Source of the DNA: Myxocyprinus asiaticus
Lineage: Eukaryota > Chordata > Actinopteri > Cypriniformes > Catostomidae
Direction: 5' to 3'
Assembly: GCF_019703515.2 (NCBI RefSeq)
Contig: NC_059382.1
Span: forward strand, 11,605,001-11,669,000
Length of the DNA: 64,000 nucleotides
In this document: positions 1 to 12,701 of the stretch, piece after piece
Layout: every line of letters starts with the position of its first letter
How positions within the stretch are numbered: position 1 is the first letter of the stretch
The notes under the pieces: model-generated
The model's database searches: none
What the model was told of the DNA's origin: nothing
What the model saw: the letters and a program-made list of their open reading frames with translations, nothing else
Made by a program: the position numbers and the translations under genes

Positions 1-1859
1 GTAAAGATTCACTTAATGTAGTTTTGCTAAAAATTTGCCACAGTCACGTCATTTTAATGAGATCAGACTGGATACATGTTCTGCTGCCTTACAATCTGGC
101 CAAAACAAGGTATCTTAAGAGGCAGCATAATTAAATTGCCTAATATTTGGAATAGCCTTTACATTCGGAGTATGCCTATGATGCCTTTTCCTTTGCTTTC
201 TATCTGTCTCCCACCCTTCTCTTTTCTCAATCTGTATACTATGGAGGGTGTGACTCCAAAGATAAAGGGACTGAATCTTTGGGATAAAAAAGATGTATTG
301 AATGAGACGCTTCAGTCAGCTGTATTGTTTTCCCCATTCAAAGCCAATATCTTTAGAGCTATTCCCTGTACTTATGGCTATTCATTCTCAGGGCCCTCAT
401 ATTTCACAATGACCGGTACCTAATAAGATATTGATAAACATTAAGCCAAGTCTTTAGACTTTCAGCATCTGATGAATGCAAGTATACCATTATATTCACA
501 CCAAGTTGAGCAACTAAAGATGAAGCAACTCAAACAGGACAGACTGTGATGCATCTCCCAAGAACCAAAACCAATCAGATTCCATCCCACTGCACCACAA
601 CAAGATGGAACTACATGATGGCAAGATCTGAAATGAGTTCTACAGCAACCCAGCAGAACAAAGTCAGGCATGATTGTGTTTGGTTATGTATTAAAATGGA
701 AAGAGCAAGAAAGAAGGTGACAGAGAATGGGAAAGGGAGAACAAAATGAGATAGAGTGCACTAAAAATGTTGAAGGGAAAATAGCACATTGTTCCCCAGA
801 GGGTGGTGAATAAGCAAGACCAGGTAGGAAGACTGGAGCGAAATAAATGCGAGTTAGTAAATATACAGCCCTGACAAAGCAGACTGATTACAGAGTAAAC
901 TTCTTTTCAAGATATAATATTTAGGCCTAAAGGGCTCTACATGCCAATTTCACCTCCAAAAGGCTAGAAACAAAAAGAAAGACCTTGAGTGGTAATGATC
1001 ACCATTAGCAAAATGCACAAAACCACTCTCCCGATACAGTAAACAGTTTTCCAGAGGACAACTAAACAGTTTGTGGCATCGACTTTGGGATTTGGGACAT
1101 TTAAAAATATTGTGCACAACAAACCCAAAGGCAATCAAGACTTCACAGAGCCACTTTGCTTGGATCAGCTCAAAAAGCAAAAAAGTCTTTCATGTGCATT
1201 CATGCCGTCTCAAATTGAAATACTGCAAGACTGGGCAGTCAAGACATATGGCAGTTGCTGAAATGAGAAAAAGGGTAAATTTATTTTTCTTTTTTTTCTT
1301 CTTTTTTTCGCAGATAAGTGTGCTTGAAGATTCAATCCAAGTATGTACTGCAAGTTATCACCAATGGAGTAATTAAAAGTAATGTTTCAAGGCATAACAG
1401 CAGAAGGCACAAAATGCCCCACTTAACCAGCCTACCTACCGCATCGGACTTATGCACCCATGTCTGGCCTTTGTTGAGTAAGTCCTGGCTCTGCCTTTCT
1501 CATCTCTGGGCTTTTCCAACATTAATTGGAGCCACACAGAACCAACAAGTCTCAAATAAACAACAGAGGGTTAAAGATAGATTTATGTAAGAAACAAGTC
1601 ATTTTAAAAAATGTTTTTAACTTTAAATTGGCGCTTCTGTCCAGGGCCCTGATGCTGTTTGAAATGGCTGAACACTTGCATTACGTTCATTCTTTTGTTG
1701 TAAATAACTGCCACTTCCGAATTCTCGCATGAACTCGCCGATGCACTTACATCATGTGACAGCTACTACGTGATGCATCAACTGCTGGCAGGAAGCGCTT
1801 TTTAAAAGTTAATAAACATTTTAATTATCAATTTATTTTTTACACAAATTATCGATTTG
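1..1859. other. Intronic sequence without a recognised gene
   Basis: Inferred to be part of intron 3 of the minus-strand gene whose first exon is at 54157. The open frames here are short, overlap on both strands and show no family motif. A T-rich tract lies near 1280-1310. Nothing else is recognisable. Confidence 0.5.
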
Positions 1860-2103
1860 CTTCAGAAGACATTCATTGATCGACTGGAGTTGCATGGATT
1901 ACTTTTATACTGCCTAAATGTGACTTTTGGACCGTCAAAGTGCTGGCTCCCATTTACTTGCATTATAAGGACCTGACAGAGCTCTATCTTCTTCTAAAAA
2001 TCTTTATTTGTGTTCTGCTGAAGACAGACAGTCATACACATCTGGGATGGCATTAGGGTAAGTGAATAATAAGAGAATTTTAATTTTTGGGTGAACTATT
2101 CCT
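1860..2103 (-). mobile_element. TTAA-type MITE, one end only
   Basis: The right end reads tttttgggtgaactattcct and is followed by TTAA at 2104-2107. This is the inverted terminus of the short element family whose left end, aggnatagttcaccc, recurs through the window. The internal part (tcatacacatctgggatgg) also recurs at 57160 and 60690. The left limit is not clear. Confidence 0.6.
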
Positions 2104-2374
2104 TTAAGTAGACAGATCTCATCAATAAAGACAGAGATTGAAAATGCCTCTGCACATGCCCGATCGAATGCAAAGAAACCAAGGTTACTGCCCGCATGTG
2201 TGTGTGTGTGGTGGTACGTCCATTCACCTGGCACAAACCCATGCTGACAGGTCCCAGCGCCTGAGGTGGCAGAGGGACGCAAAGGACAGTTACCTCGTGC
2301 CCCCCACTGGAGAGTTTGTCAATTCTTTGAACGTCAGTGAAATGGGTACAGAGAACTGTCCACGACACACTTAA

Positions 2375-2455
2375 AAGGATAGTTCACCCAAAAATGGAAG
2401 TTCTGTGATGATTTACTCACCCCAATGTTGTACCAAATCCATATGACCCATTTAG
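2375..2455 (+). mobile_element. TTAA-type MITE, left-end fragment
   Basis: TTAA (2371-2374) is followed by aggatagttcacccaaaaat, then the usual internal text about tcactcaccc and a failed match to the rest of the family. The copy stops where the L2 LINE fragment begins, so only its left end survives. Confidence 0.6.
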
Positions 2456-2473
2456 TGGCTTGGGCCACTTCTC

Positions 2474-3298
2474 TTCTCTGTATACACAACATCACTGGGA
2501 CCCATCATTCAGGCACATAGTTTCTCTTACCATTGCTATGCTGATGACACACAACTCTACTTGTCTTTCAAGCCCAACGACACCACAGTGACTGCTCAAA
2601 TCTCTGCCTGCCTGGCAGACACCTAGGCCTGGATGAAGGAACACCACCTGCAACTTAACCCAGCTAAGACCGAACTCCTTTTCTTTCCAGCCAACCCTGC
2701 TGTTGAACACAACATCACCGTGCAGCTGTGCAACTACAGTAACGCCTTCCAGAAGGGTCAGAAATCTAGGGGTAACCATCGATAACAAACTAAATTTCAC
2801 ACACCACACACCGCAAAATCATGTAGATTTACAAGATAAGACCCTCTCTGAACATGCCACACAACTTCTTGTTCAGTCACTTGTCATATATAGACTAGAC
2901 TACTGTAATGCTCTCATTGCAGGCCTCCCTGCATGTGAAATTAGACCCCTGCAAATGATCCAGAATGCAGCAGCACGTCTGGTCTTTAATCAGCCGAAAA
3001 GAGCACATGTTACACCAATCCTTGTCTCTCTTCACTGGCTGCCGGTTGATGCACGTATCAAATTCAAGGCTCTGATACTGGCATACAGAACAGTCACTGG
3101 GTCTGCTCCAGCATACCTAAAATAATTTCTGCAGAGCTACACGCCGACTAGAAGCCTGCAGTCGGCTAAGGAACGTCGCCTTGTTGTACCAACACAAAGA
3201 GGCACCAAAACACTTTCCTGGACTTTCGGCTTCATCATACCACGTTGGTGGAATGACCTTCCCAACTCCATCCGTGAAGCTGACTCACTTTCTGTCTT

Positions 3299-3340
<42 letters not shown>

Positions 3341-3360
3341 TAAAAACACATCTTTTCCAT
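2474..3360 (+). pseudogene. L2-type reverse transcriptase remnant
   Basis: This is the C-terminal part of the reverse transcriptase of the L2 fragment, which copied LINE RNA into DNA. The palm motif YADD lies at 2537-2548. Lesions visible: an in-frame TAG at 2624-2626 (LADT-stop-AWMKEHHL), a frame change between about 2727 and 2750, where the reading moves to the frame of 2703-3125, a stop after APAYLK at 3123, and a 38-base A run at 3300-3337 that replaces lysine codons just before the conserved LKTHLF. It cannot encode a working enzyme. Confidence 0.8.
3300..3337. repeat. Poly(A) run inside the LINE coding remnant
   Basis: There are 38 consecutive A residues. On both sides the sequence still matches the L2 protein (phenylalanine-lysine context before, LKTHLFHEHL after), so this is an expanded lysine-codon run and not the element's 3' tail, which lies 200 bases further on. 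Confidence 0.85.
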
Positions 3361-3571
3361 GAGCACTTAACCAGTCAATAAAAATAAAATAAAAAAAGTT
3401 GCACTTTAATCTGTTTTGAATGCTATTCTGATGCTAGTGAAACTTTGTAATATGGCACTTTTCATATCACTGTCTCCTTAAGATGATTCGCTTATGTTTT
3501 TCCTCTTTTGTAAGACGCATGTAAAATAAATGAATAAATGTAAATGTAAAATTTAAATCAGCAAGTCTTAA

Positions 3572-4009
3572 AAGAACAGTTCACTTAAAAATGAATATGT
3601 TCATAATTTACTTGTGTTGTTATTCATGTTGTTCCAAACTGATATGACTTTCTTTCTTCTTGTGGAACACAAAAGATGATGTTTGGCAGAATGTTCGATC
3701 TTAGTCACCAATTACTTTCATTGTATGGAAAAAGGATGCAGTGTAAGTGAATGGTGACTGAGGCTAACATTCTGCCTAACATCATTTTGTTTATGTGTTC
3801 CATGGAAGAAAGTCATAGAGGTTTGGAAAAACATGAATAACCACAACATAAGTAACAACACAAGTACAAGTAGTTTTTTAAAGACTTGCCTATTTAAATG
3901 CACAAATAAGCTGCAAAATTTTGAAAGAGTCTTCAAATAAAAATAACAGCACATAGGTTATTATAGAATATATGATGATAGACTGTTCATTTTTGGGTGA
4001 ACTATTCCT
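3572..4009 (+). mobile_element. TTAA-type MITE, both ends present
   Basis: The left end agaacagttcacttaaaaat follows TTAA at 3568-3571. The right end is tttttgggtgaactattcct, followed by TCAA in place of TTAA. The ends are inverted copies of each other. Length is 438 bp with no coding content. Confidence 0.75.
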
Positions 4010-4019
4010 TCAAAGTCAA

Positions 4020-5079
4020 TGAAGCAAGTCAATGCTTACCAGGTAGAAAGCTAAAAACAATACTGGCCCAATCTTCCACCTATTCCTTACTTGAATGGTT
4101 TTTATACAATAACAGACATAATTTTCTTAATGACAGAGCCACACAGGAGGGGCCATTATGCCGTATGGAGGAACAATGAGAATGTCAAAAGTGGATTTTG
4201 CACGCTCTGTGGAGGGTGATAGGAGATAATAAAGGATGTCGATGGCTCATTTCCATGAGCGGTAGTGTTGTGCATCCTGGCCCGGAGCTGATTGTTTCAG
4301 TGTAGGACTGGCTGTGCTCTAGTGACTCAGATCACTGTGCTGCTATAAATGTAACGATTTGGAGTGATCCAAGTCTGTATGCAAAAATGATCAATCCTTT
4401 TCTACTTAGGTTATGAGTGAGAGTAGGGAGTGAATGGAAGGGATCAAGAAAGACAGGGACAAAAAAGATGGGAGAGATGGAATGAATGAGATAAAAAGAG
4501 AGCAAAGAGAAGCCAACACAAGTGTTCAGTCCAATAAAGGCCAGCTGTATCAACCAGAGCAAAAATAGCCCTTGTGATATAAGACCCCCTTAGGTGACAG
4601 AGGAGGATAGTCATTCTAATGTGCAATATTGAACCATCTTAGGCTTGAGATGAAAAGCTTTCTGGTGGAGAAAAGGAAAATATGAACATTCACAAAGAAT
4701 GACTAGCATGCCATGATCTACGGATCATTGAATTTATAATGATTTCTTACCTCTTCTTCTTACACCTGTACATTTGTCTGTAAATAGTGTTGTATGCAGT
4801 ACCCAACTGTTATAATTAAGCAACAGTAAAGATACTTTATGAAAACTGACTCAAGTATCTCATGAGAAAAATAGTTAAGTATTAAAGTAACTGACATTTA
4901 ATGTATATAAGAATCAAAAGCATAGATAAAGGCTTTAAGTTAATTGTTTCAGGTTACATGGGAGAAGAAAATACGATGCACCATATGTCAAATGATGATT
5001 TATGACCCTTGATTTATGACTCCCAGGTGTGATTCACAACTTTGACATCCGCTTCCTCCTCCCTAATTTAAGCTATAGC
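4020..5079. other. Intronic sequence, nothing recognised
   Basis: No coding signal, RNA gene or clear repeat family was seen. A possible 27-base minus-strand exon near 4752-4778 was considered and rejected. Confidence 0.4.
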
Positions 5080-5690
5080 GCTAACAATTTTTACTTTTAA
5101 CAAAGAGGAGAAAACGTGTTTCTAAAACAATGGATATTAGCTGTGAAGTGAACTAATCAACATATTCTCTTTAAAGATGATGAACAATGTTTAACAAAGA
5201 TAAAATGAAGCATTATAATATTTAATCAAACAGGGTTATGTTACTTAAGCACAATGATGCATATTGTTTCATTTTATTTGTATCTGTAAACCAAAGTGTT
5301 TCACCTTTTTTATTTTTAACAAAAATTATGTGTCTTTCTGAAACAACAGCCACTTAGCATTACAGTATTTTAGCAAACACGTTTGTTACATCAACACAAT
5401 TTTGCATTTTATATAATTCTAGTTGTATCTTTAAAACAAAATGTTGTTCATTTTTAATTATAACGAAGTGGAGAAAATGTGTTCCAAATCAAAAAGGTGA
5501 ACGTTGTGCAGCAAACTCTAAAGATAATGAACAATTGGATAAAACACAAAAGTCTAACATTACGTTATGTAATCAAACAGGGTTGTGTTACCAAAACACA
5601 CAACATTCCATTTTTATATATTTCAAGCTGTATCTTTAACACAAATGTTTGTTAATTATTTACTTTTAACAAAGAGGTCAAATGTGTTTC
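5080..5690. repeat. Diverged tandem repeat, about 150-220 bp units
   Basis: The phrase tttttacttttaacaaagag followed by a gtgtttc-like block recurs near 5088, 5310, 5456 and 5659, each followed by similar text (atgaacaa, aatcaaacagggtt, ttgtatctttaa). Units have drifted and differ in length. No coding frame follows the period. Confidence 0.6.
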
Positions 5691-5699
5691 CTGTTTTTT

Positions 5700-7955
5700 T
5701 ACTGATTATATTTTACTGAGAGCATGCATGGTGACGACCAAACGTGTGAAAAAAGGAATAGAAAATGTGTTTAGACAATTTTGTGTTTTCTGGGGTCTTT
5801 TTTTTTTCCAAAGCAAAATATAATTTAAATGTATTAAAATACTCTTCAGTGGTGTTCTCTGGTAGATGTATCTTTTATTTATTTATTTGTTTGTTTGTTT
5901 TTTTAACTCATGGCCCTCTATTTGATACGCACTTGTCTTTAATAGTCTGGTGTGTAAAATTTATAAATCTTCAAAGAAAACCTGATCACTGCGTCTAGAG
6001 GAGATCATTTTGTTACCATACGACTGTTTGAACAAAATGTGTGTGCTTATAAAAAACAAGTCAATGAAATAGTAACCAATTCAGTTTAAATAAAGCTATA
6101 CATTTCCCAATACCAATTAAAACAATTGTAGTTGCAATAAAGTGATAATGCTGAATTAGTTGTCAGTCAGTGAATCAAATGCTAGTCATATTACAAATAA
6201 CAGAGATATAGTTTATAATAATAAATGAGAAAATGAAAAAAAAAAAAGTATTACTCTCTGTAAAACAGGACAACAATGAAATTCTAGTAAAATAAATTCT
6301 ATATAGAGTGATCATAACATATCCTAAATAGTTTTTATTTCAAGAAAACAACTAAACTTCTGCCAATATATTATTAAATAATATGTTTACAGTCCTGTAT
6401 TTACACACACTTTTTTCCCAATGTCACGACAACAGGTACCCTGTATTGTTATAATATAACAATGAGTGTCATAATATATAGTGATGTTGTTGAAATAACA
6501 AGAGCCATGATAGAAACACGTCTGACTTTGTGTTATTCTTGAAAATCAAGTTGAGATCTAACATCTTGTTTCATTGCAACAAACTGATTTTGAGATGAGA
6601 TTTTGTTTATTGTAGAGATATACTTAATTGTGAATATTTGTATGTTTAAATTTTGTATGTTCTTATTTAGTTTACAAAAGTTGTCTGTTTTGACACATTT
6701 TCAATGTATCATAATACTATCAAAGTCACTGTGCTTAGTCTTTGTTATTTACAGTATAAGGTTGTTATGCCATACAGGCACATTAACTTCTACATACTGT
6801 ACGTTGGCTGAACCACATAAAAGTTTCACCAAATTTGGAATAAAAGAATTCGGCATAGTTCCAGTTGATATTTCATTTGTTAGCCAGCAAACTTCAGGTC
6901 AACTATTGTTTATCTGAACATATGTGTAATGTCTAATTATTTAAATATTACTTGCATCACAATACAATGTGGGTTTAATGGTATATATCATATGACTACA
7001 GAATGTTGCATGTGAATCACACAAATCTGGACACTACAATTGAGAATACAATAACAGAAAGCTTGGTCAGATGTTTTATCACTTTGATTTACCATAATCA
7101 CTGCTTTGTTATTTTTTCTTATCAGAAAGTTCACTTTCACAAGTTCTCCAGTCACTTAATACGGTACTGAACTGTCAGAAAATGGCAGAGGTGTGTACAT
7201 TATATTGAACCACAAAACATGATTTACTTTTAAACTTCTAAAGCGTAAGGAATAGTATGATAAGTGCTACTATTGTGCTTGGGATAAAATCATAATGAAG
7301 ACTGATAAATGCATGCAGGTGCAAATAATGTGTCAGTACAATAGGAATTTTTTTCTGTTTGTTTGTTTGTGCATGTGTGTAGTTGGTAAAGTGTTTGTAT
7401 GGTGTGTGTGTGTGTGGATATCCATTTCAAACATTACACACAACAGGATGCTTTTAACAAATACTTGAAGTCTTGAGGGACTTCAGGGAAAAACGTTCAC
7501 TGAATCACATCCAACATGAGCTGTTTTAATAGACTAATTGTCAAAATTGTTGGTTTACATATGCCATGAATTTCTAAATAAAATTTATTATTTCACAACC
7601 TGAATAAACTATTATTAAATAATGCAATTAAAGAGGGCTATAAATTATTTTTAATTTTATGATATTACATGGTCCTCATTCAAAAACTTGCCTAGGCATA
7701 CTGAAATGAAATGTAATTTTGTGGCTATGATTTGGCGTGTGAAAAGATGTACTGAAAAAAGACCATCTCTCTACAATGAAATACTCCCTAAAACAATTGG
7801 CAGTTTTGAAGACCAGATTTTGATCACCACGTTTTGATCCAAAAATGGTGTTACTTGGTCACAATAGTGATAGAAAATGAGGAGAAAGCCATTTCACAAA
7901 CAATAAACTGTAAGTACAGTAATTAAGTATTTGCACTTCGTTAATATACACCTTT
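5700..7955. other. AT-rich intronic sequence
   Basis: Very AT-rich non-coding sequence with short TTTG and TG runs (near 5880 and 7405). No exon, RNA gene or transposon end was recognised. Confidence 0.4.
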
Positions 7956-8090
7956 GTTTTAAAGGAACAGTTCACCGCAAAAAATGAAAATTCTGCCATT
8001 ATTTAAATCACAGTCATGTTCTTCCAAACAACTTTTTTTCTGTGAAACACAAAAGTGTCGAAGGAATTTTCAAACAGCTCTTTTTCATTA

Positions 8091-9683
8091 CAGTGCATCC
8101 GGAAAGTATTCACAGCGCTTCACTTTTTCCACATTTTGTTATGTTACAGCCTTATTCCAAAATGGATTAAATTCATTATTTTCCTCAAAATTTTACAAAC
8201 AATACCCCATAAAGACAACGTGAAAGAAGTTTGTTTGAAATCTTTGCAAATTTATATTAAAAAAAATAAAAAAAAATTAAAAAAAGTCACACGTACATAA
8301 GTATTCACAGCCTTTGCTCAATACTTTGTTGAAGCACCTTTGGCACCAATTACAGCCTCAAGTCTTTTTGAGTATGATGCTACAAGCTTGGCACACCTAT
8401 TTTTGGGCAGTTTCTCCCATTCTTCTTTGCATGACCTCTCAAGCTCCATCAGGTTGGATGGGGAGCGTCGGTGCACAGCCATTTTCAGATCTTTCCAGAG
8501 ATGTTCAATCGGGTTCAAGTCTGGGCTCTGGCTGGGCCACTCAAGGACATTCACAGAGTTGTCCCGGAGCCACTCCTTTGTTATCTTGGCTGTGTGCTTA
8601 GGGTCGTTGTCCTGTTGGAAGATGAACCTTCAGCCCAGTCTGAGGTCCAGAGCGCTCTGGAGCAGGTTTTCATCAAGGATGTCTCTGTGCATTGCTGCAT
8701 TCATCTTTCCCTCGATCCTGACTCCCAGTTCCTGCCGCTGAAAAACATCCCCACAGCATGATGCTGCCACAACCATGCTTCACTGTAGGGATGGTATTGG
8801 CCAGGTGATGAGCGGTGCCTGGTTTCCTCCAGGCATGATGCTTGCCATTCAGGCCAAAGGGTTCAATCTTTGTTTCTCATGGTCTGAGAGTCCTTCAGGT
8901 GCCTTTTGGCAAACTCCAGGCGGGCTGTCATGTGCCTTTTACTGAGGAGTGCTTCCATCTGGCCACTCTACCATACAGGCCTGATTGGTGGAGTGCTGCA
9001 GAGATGGTTGTTCTTCTAGAAGGTTCTCCTCTCTCCACAGAGAAACGCTGGAGCTCTGTGAGAGTGACCATTGGGTTCTTGGTCACCTCCCTGACTTCAG
9101 CCCTTCTCCCCCGATCGCTCAGTTTGGCCGGGCGGCCAGTTCTAGGAAGAGTCCTGGTGGTTCCAAACTTCTTCCATTTACAGATGATGGAGGCCACTGT
9201 GCTCATTGGGACCTTCAATGCTGCAGAAATGTTTCTGTACCCTTCCCCAGATCTGTGCCTCGATACAATCCTGTCTCGGAGGTCTACAGACAATTCCTTG
9301 GACTTCATGGCTTGGTTTGTGCTCTGACATGCACTGTTAACTGTGGGACCTTATATAACAGGTGTGTGCTTTTCCAAATCATGTCCAATCAACTGAATTT
9401 ACCACAGGTGGACTCCAATCAAGTTGTAGAAACATCTCAAGGATGATCAGTTGAAACAGGATGCACCTGAGCTCAATTTTGAGTGTCATGGCAAAGGCTT
9501 GTACATGTGATTTTTTTCGTTTTTTATTTTTAATAAATTTGCAAAGATTTCAAACAAACTTCTTTCACTTTGTCATTATGAGGTATTGTTTGTAGAATTT
9601 TGAGGAAAATAATGAATTTAATCCATTTTGGAATAAGGCTGTAACATAACAAAAAGTGCTGTGAATACTTTCCGGATGCACTG
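8091..9683 (-). mobile_element. Tc1-like transposon, full length but decayed
   Basis: The element begins cagtgcatccggaaagtatt and ends with its inverted copy, with TA on both sides (8089-8090 and 9684-9685). The inverted repeats are long, roughly 200 bp (about 8091-8300 and 9490-9683). Total length is 1593 bp, usual for fish Tc1-like elements. The transposase is on the minus strand and broken. Confidence 0.9.
8318..9308 (-). pseudogene. Broken Tc1-like transposase
   Basis: Tc1 transposases cut and paste the element by binding its inverted repeats. The N-terminal frame (9308 down to 8928) has the paired-type helix-turn-helix region, with VSRHRSGEGYRNISAALKVP and the basic GRPAKLSDRGRR hook. 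The C-terminal frame (8554 down to 8318) keeps the last catalytic block [15 protein letters not shown]. Between them the frame shifts repeatedly and holds stops, so the DDE core is not continuous. Start chosen at the MKSKELS methionine, as in relatives. Confidence 0.85.
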
Positions 9684-10085
9684 TAGATAGTTCATAGTGA
9701 CCATGTCTGTCAAGCACCAAGAAGGGACAAAAAGCACAATAAGAGTAGTTCATATGACATGTTTGCTATATTCCAAGTCTCCCGATGCCATACGTCAGCT
9801 TAGTGTGAGGAACAAACTGAAATTTAAGTGGTTACTCACTGATAACCATCCCCTTGGCAAAGCTCTGAAATCTAAATAAATTCACATCAAAGCACCAAAC
9901 TAGGTTGACATCCTTGATGCCAAAACTCCATTGGTTCTCGCATTAGTCGAAACAAAACATGACACAACAGTTCAGAATATGCAGAAATGAGAACGACATT
10001 TGAAAGCTACAGCAGAGAGGAAAAGTGTTATTGAATATTGCCTTTTGGTCTGTTCCTCACACAAAGATATAGTATAGAAAGGTCA

Positions 10086-12145
10086 TGACGTAAATAGTGA
10101 TTTCAAAAGGAGAAAAAGTGTTAGAGAAAAAAATTAGAAATGTGCTGGAGGAAGGAAAGGAGAACGAGACTGGAGGGCACATACTTTTTTTTGGGGGGGG
10201 GGGCAGTGGTTTTGGTAGAACAGGAAAAAGAATAACACTCATTATTATTCTCAGCAAGGGTTGGACATCAGAAAACTGCCTGGACTCCAACACCTGAAGT
10301 TAGACGAGGGTGCTCCAGCCAGTTTAATCAAGCTCATTATAATGCTCCTGTCCCTGTCCCTGTGCACAACTCACCCAAAGACTTATGAGCATTGACGGCA
10401 GTTTTAAACCTCCTACTTTGCATGAATAAGTCAGGGCCTGGAGGCAGAGCCGCTTTAAAAGTTTCCAAATCCGTGAGCCTCACTATCAGGTTTTAAACTT
10501 GCTCCACTTCAAGGAAGTGGATTGAGTAAACATGATCTCCAGTACTTAAAAAAGGCAGAGTACAGCTTTAATCACTCCATTTTCACATATTCAAGGCAAG
10601 GAGCAGAGATGAGTCTTCAGGAGAGGAAACACCACAAGCTTTTCCGAGCGGATCCCAAAAAAGGAATGCAAGTCACTCAAGTTCAGAAAGATTCAAGAAA
10701 AATGTGGGATGAAGAGAAAGATCTACCCTGTGGCACTTAACATTTTTTTTTAACCAGTAGTGCAGCTAGATATATAACAGACATCTTAACAAACATACAC
10801 TACACCGATTTCTAGAGAGCTTGAAGTATTCTGTACGGTTTCTGAAAGCATAATATTGGTCATACTTTTGTGTGGGGGATATATTTAATAATCACTATGA
10901 TTTTGCTAGCCAAAATGTTACAACAGTGTGAATATCGCAATGATTTTAATGTGCTATTAAGTTTCCTAAAGAGTGTGTTACTAGACTAGTTGCTGTATTT
11001 TGACTTCAGTGACATCCTATTAAGTTAAGAATCACTAAAACATAGAAGTTTTAATAGGTTTGTTATTTAACAATCAATAGCAAAAAGCAGCGATAGAGTT
11101 GGTAAGTTTGATTCATTTTTGTACGTTTCAATCTATTAAAAATTCTGATTCATTGAATTGTGTGTTAGTCCTCAAAAATGATTCACAGAATGTCTTAGTT
11201 AACGAATAGGTAAGTAAATATTTCTGTTTATTACAATGTGTTGCTATTAATGGTTGACCGATATGGGTTTTTCAATGGCCGATTCTGATACAGATATCTA
11301 GATAGCAGGACGGCTGATGTTCGATGTAGAAAAAACATTGAAAACAAATTGTTTGCTATCCATTAAAAAAACTATTTGTAGATTTTGGAACTAACAAAAG
11401 GGAAAGTTAAAACTTTAATTGCTTACTTGGCAAAACAAACACGTTTATCAGTCGATGCGATAATGGTACAATAGCCAAATATTGGCGGATTAATCGGATG
11501 GGCCGATATATCTGTCACTTATTGTTATATTTGAACTTTATAATCATTCTTTAACAACACTTATTTTTACTGCATTTTATATTTTGACAGTTCCATCTAA
11601 TTGACAAAAAACACTGTTTTTGGCCATTTCAGGGCAAATATATAAATAATGAGATATAAATCAAATATCGTCAAAAGGCTAAAAAAATATTGAGATTTAA
11701 TTTACTGCACAGCCCTTGTCATATCAAAGGCAGAAATTGTAAAGACTCTTAATAATAACTTGGCACATACCCAATGAATAAACCTGATGTCTTTGCAGTA
11801 AGAACCATGGCTCGGGTCTTACTCATATTTACAAAAATCAGAGACAGCTGCACATTGAAGGTGTGTGTTATGAAAGCAAAGTGCCCACAGTATTGCCGCA
11901 AACACGCAAGCCAGGTTAATTGACTGTTATAGTTTGGCTTGAATCTAAAAAGCTATTTTTCATGTGATCCTTTTGGACAAGTTCCAGAGATGAACTACGA
12001 TGAAGAGAGACATCTGATAAATGAAGTGAAAAATGGGCTAATGATACAGAGAGCAAAGGAGGAGGATGGATAGATAAGCTTTAGAAAATGTTTGAGCCAT
12101 TTGGTCGTCATTTTGCGCTATTAAAAGGACAGACTTAACCTTAAC
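10086..12145. other. Intronic sequence with a possible short MITE
   Basis: No gene was seen. An 11-base G run lies at 10193-10203. A repeat about 265 bp long (roughly 11255-11517) begins gaccgatatg and ends with atatctgtc preceded by gggccgat, which looks like a palindrome-ended MITE. Its limits and flanking duplication were not established. Confidence 0.4.
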
Positions 12146-12152
12146 TTGTTAA

Positions 12153-12701
12153 AGGAATTTCACCATACATAAAACTTTGTGCATAACTTACTTACCCTTA
12201 TGGTGTTCCAAACATGTACCATTCTATTTGTCCATAACACACAAAAGGAGTTTTGATAAACAACAGGTTTTAAATCAATGAATAGTTACGAGACACACAA
12301 AAATACAGATAAATTAAATTGCACTAAATTGATTTGAAATCTGCCGTGTTGCGTTTTGAGGCAGCAAGTTTGAATGTGCATAAGAGCAAACAGGAAATGA
12401 GAGCTATGGCAGAGGGAAGACTTTCAGTGAATAATGACATATTTCTGTCTATTCCTCATAATAAGCCATATGGTTTTAGAAGGCTTATAATATAGTGTAT
12501 GTTTATATAAAGTATGTATATATTGTTTTATGGACCATTCTTATGAAGTTTTTAGTTAATTTCCATTGTATGGAAAAGAGCAAGTTTGGACATTCTGAAA
12601 AATATCTCCTTTTGTATTCCACAGAAGTAATAAAATCAAATAAATGAAACAAGGGTGAGTAAATAATGACAGAATGTTCATTTTTGGGGTAATCTAGTCC
12701 T
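12153..12701 (+). mobile_element. TTAA-type MITE, 549 bp
   Basis: It is bounded by TTAA at 12149-12152 and 12702-12705. The left end is aggaatttcacc and the right end ttttggggtaatctagtcct, diverged inverted termini of the window's common MITE. The middle (gaggaatagacagaaatatg) matches other long copies of the family. Confidence 0.65.

Larger units (their letters stand above)
2460..3550 (+). mobile_element. 5'-truncated L2-type LINE fragment
   Basis: The segment carries the last part of an L2/CR1-like reverse transcriptase and its 3' tail. The catalytic motif YADDTQLY is encoded from 2537. The downstream frame has the L2-like stretch LDYCNALIAGLPACEIRPLQ, then LHWLPVDARIKFKALILAYR. The 3' end carries the short tandem tail aaatgtaaatgtaaa, usual for this LINE group in fish. 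The 5' part of the element is missing, as expected for target-primed insertion. Confidence 0.8.
7963..10085 (+). mobile_element. TTAA-type MITE split by a Tc1 element
   Basis: The left end aggaacagttcacc follows TTAA at 7959-7962. The element is interrupted at a TA (8089-8090) by the Tc1 element 8091-9683. It resumes with agttcatagtgaccatgtct, the same internal text seen uninterrupted in the copy at 58451. The right end is not sharp; family-like text (tctgttcctcacacaaag) is still visible near 10050. Confidence 0.6.

Noticed and set aside
2228..2260. Possible 33-base minus-strand exon (AGTCQHGFVPG)
   Set aside because: It has a good acceptor (cctctgccacctcag), a gtgaat donor and the right phase, but it does not look like what should follow in a b3glct-type protein. 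Chance exon-like motifs of this size are common.
4752..4778. Possible 27-base minus-strand exon
   Set aside because: The phase fits, but the acceptor lacks a pyrimidine tract and there is no homology.
8842..9446. Long plus-strand frames of 153-161 codons
   Set aside because: Antisense shadows of the Tc1 transposase at 8318-9308.
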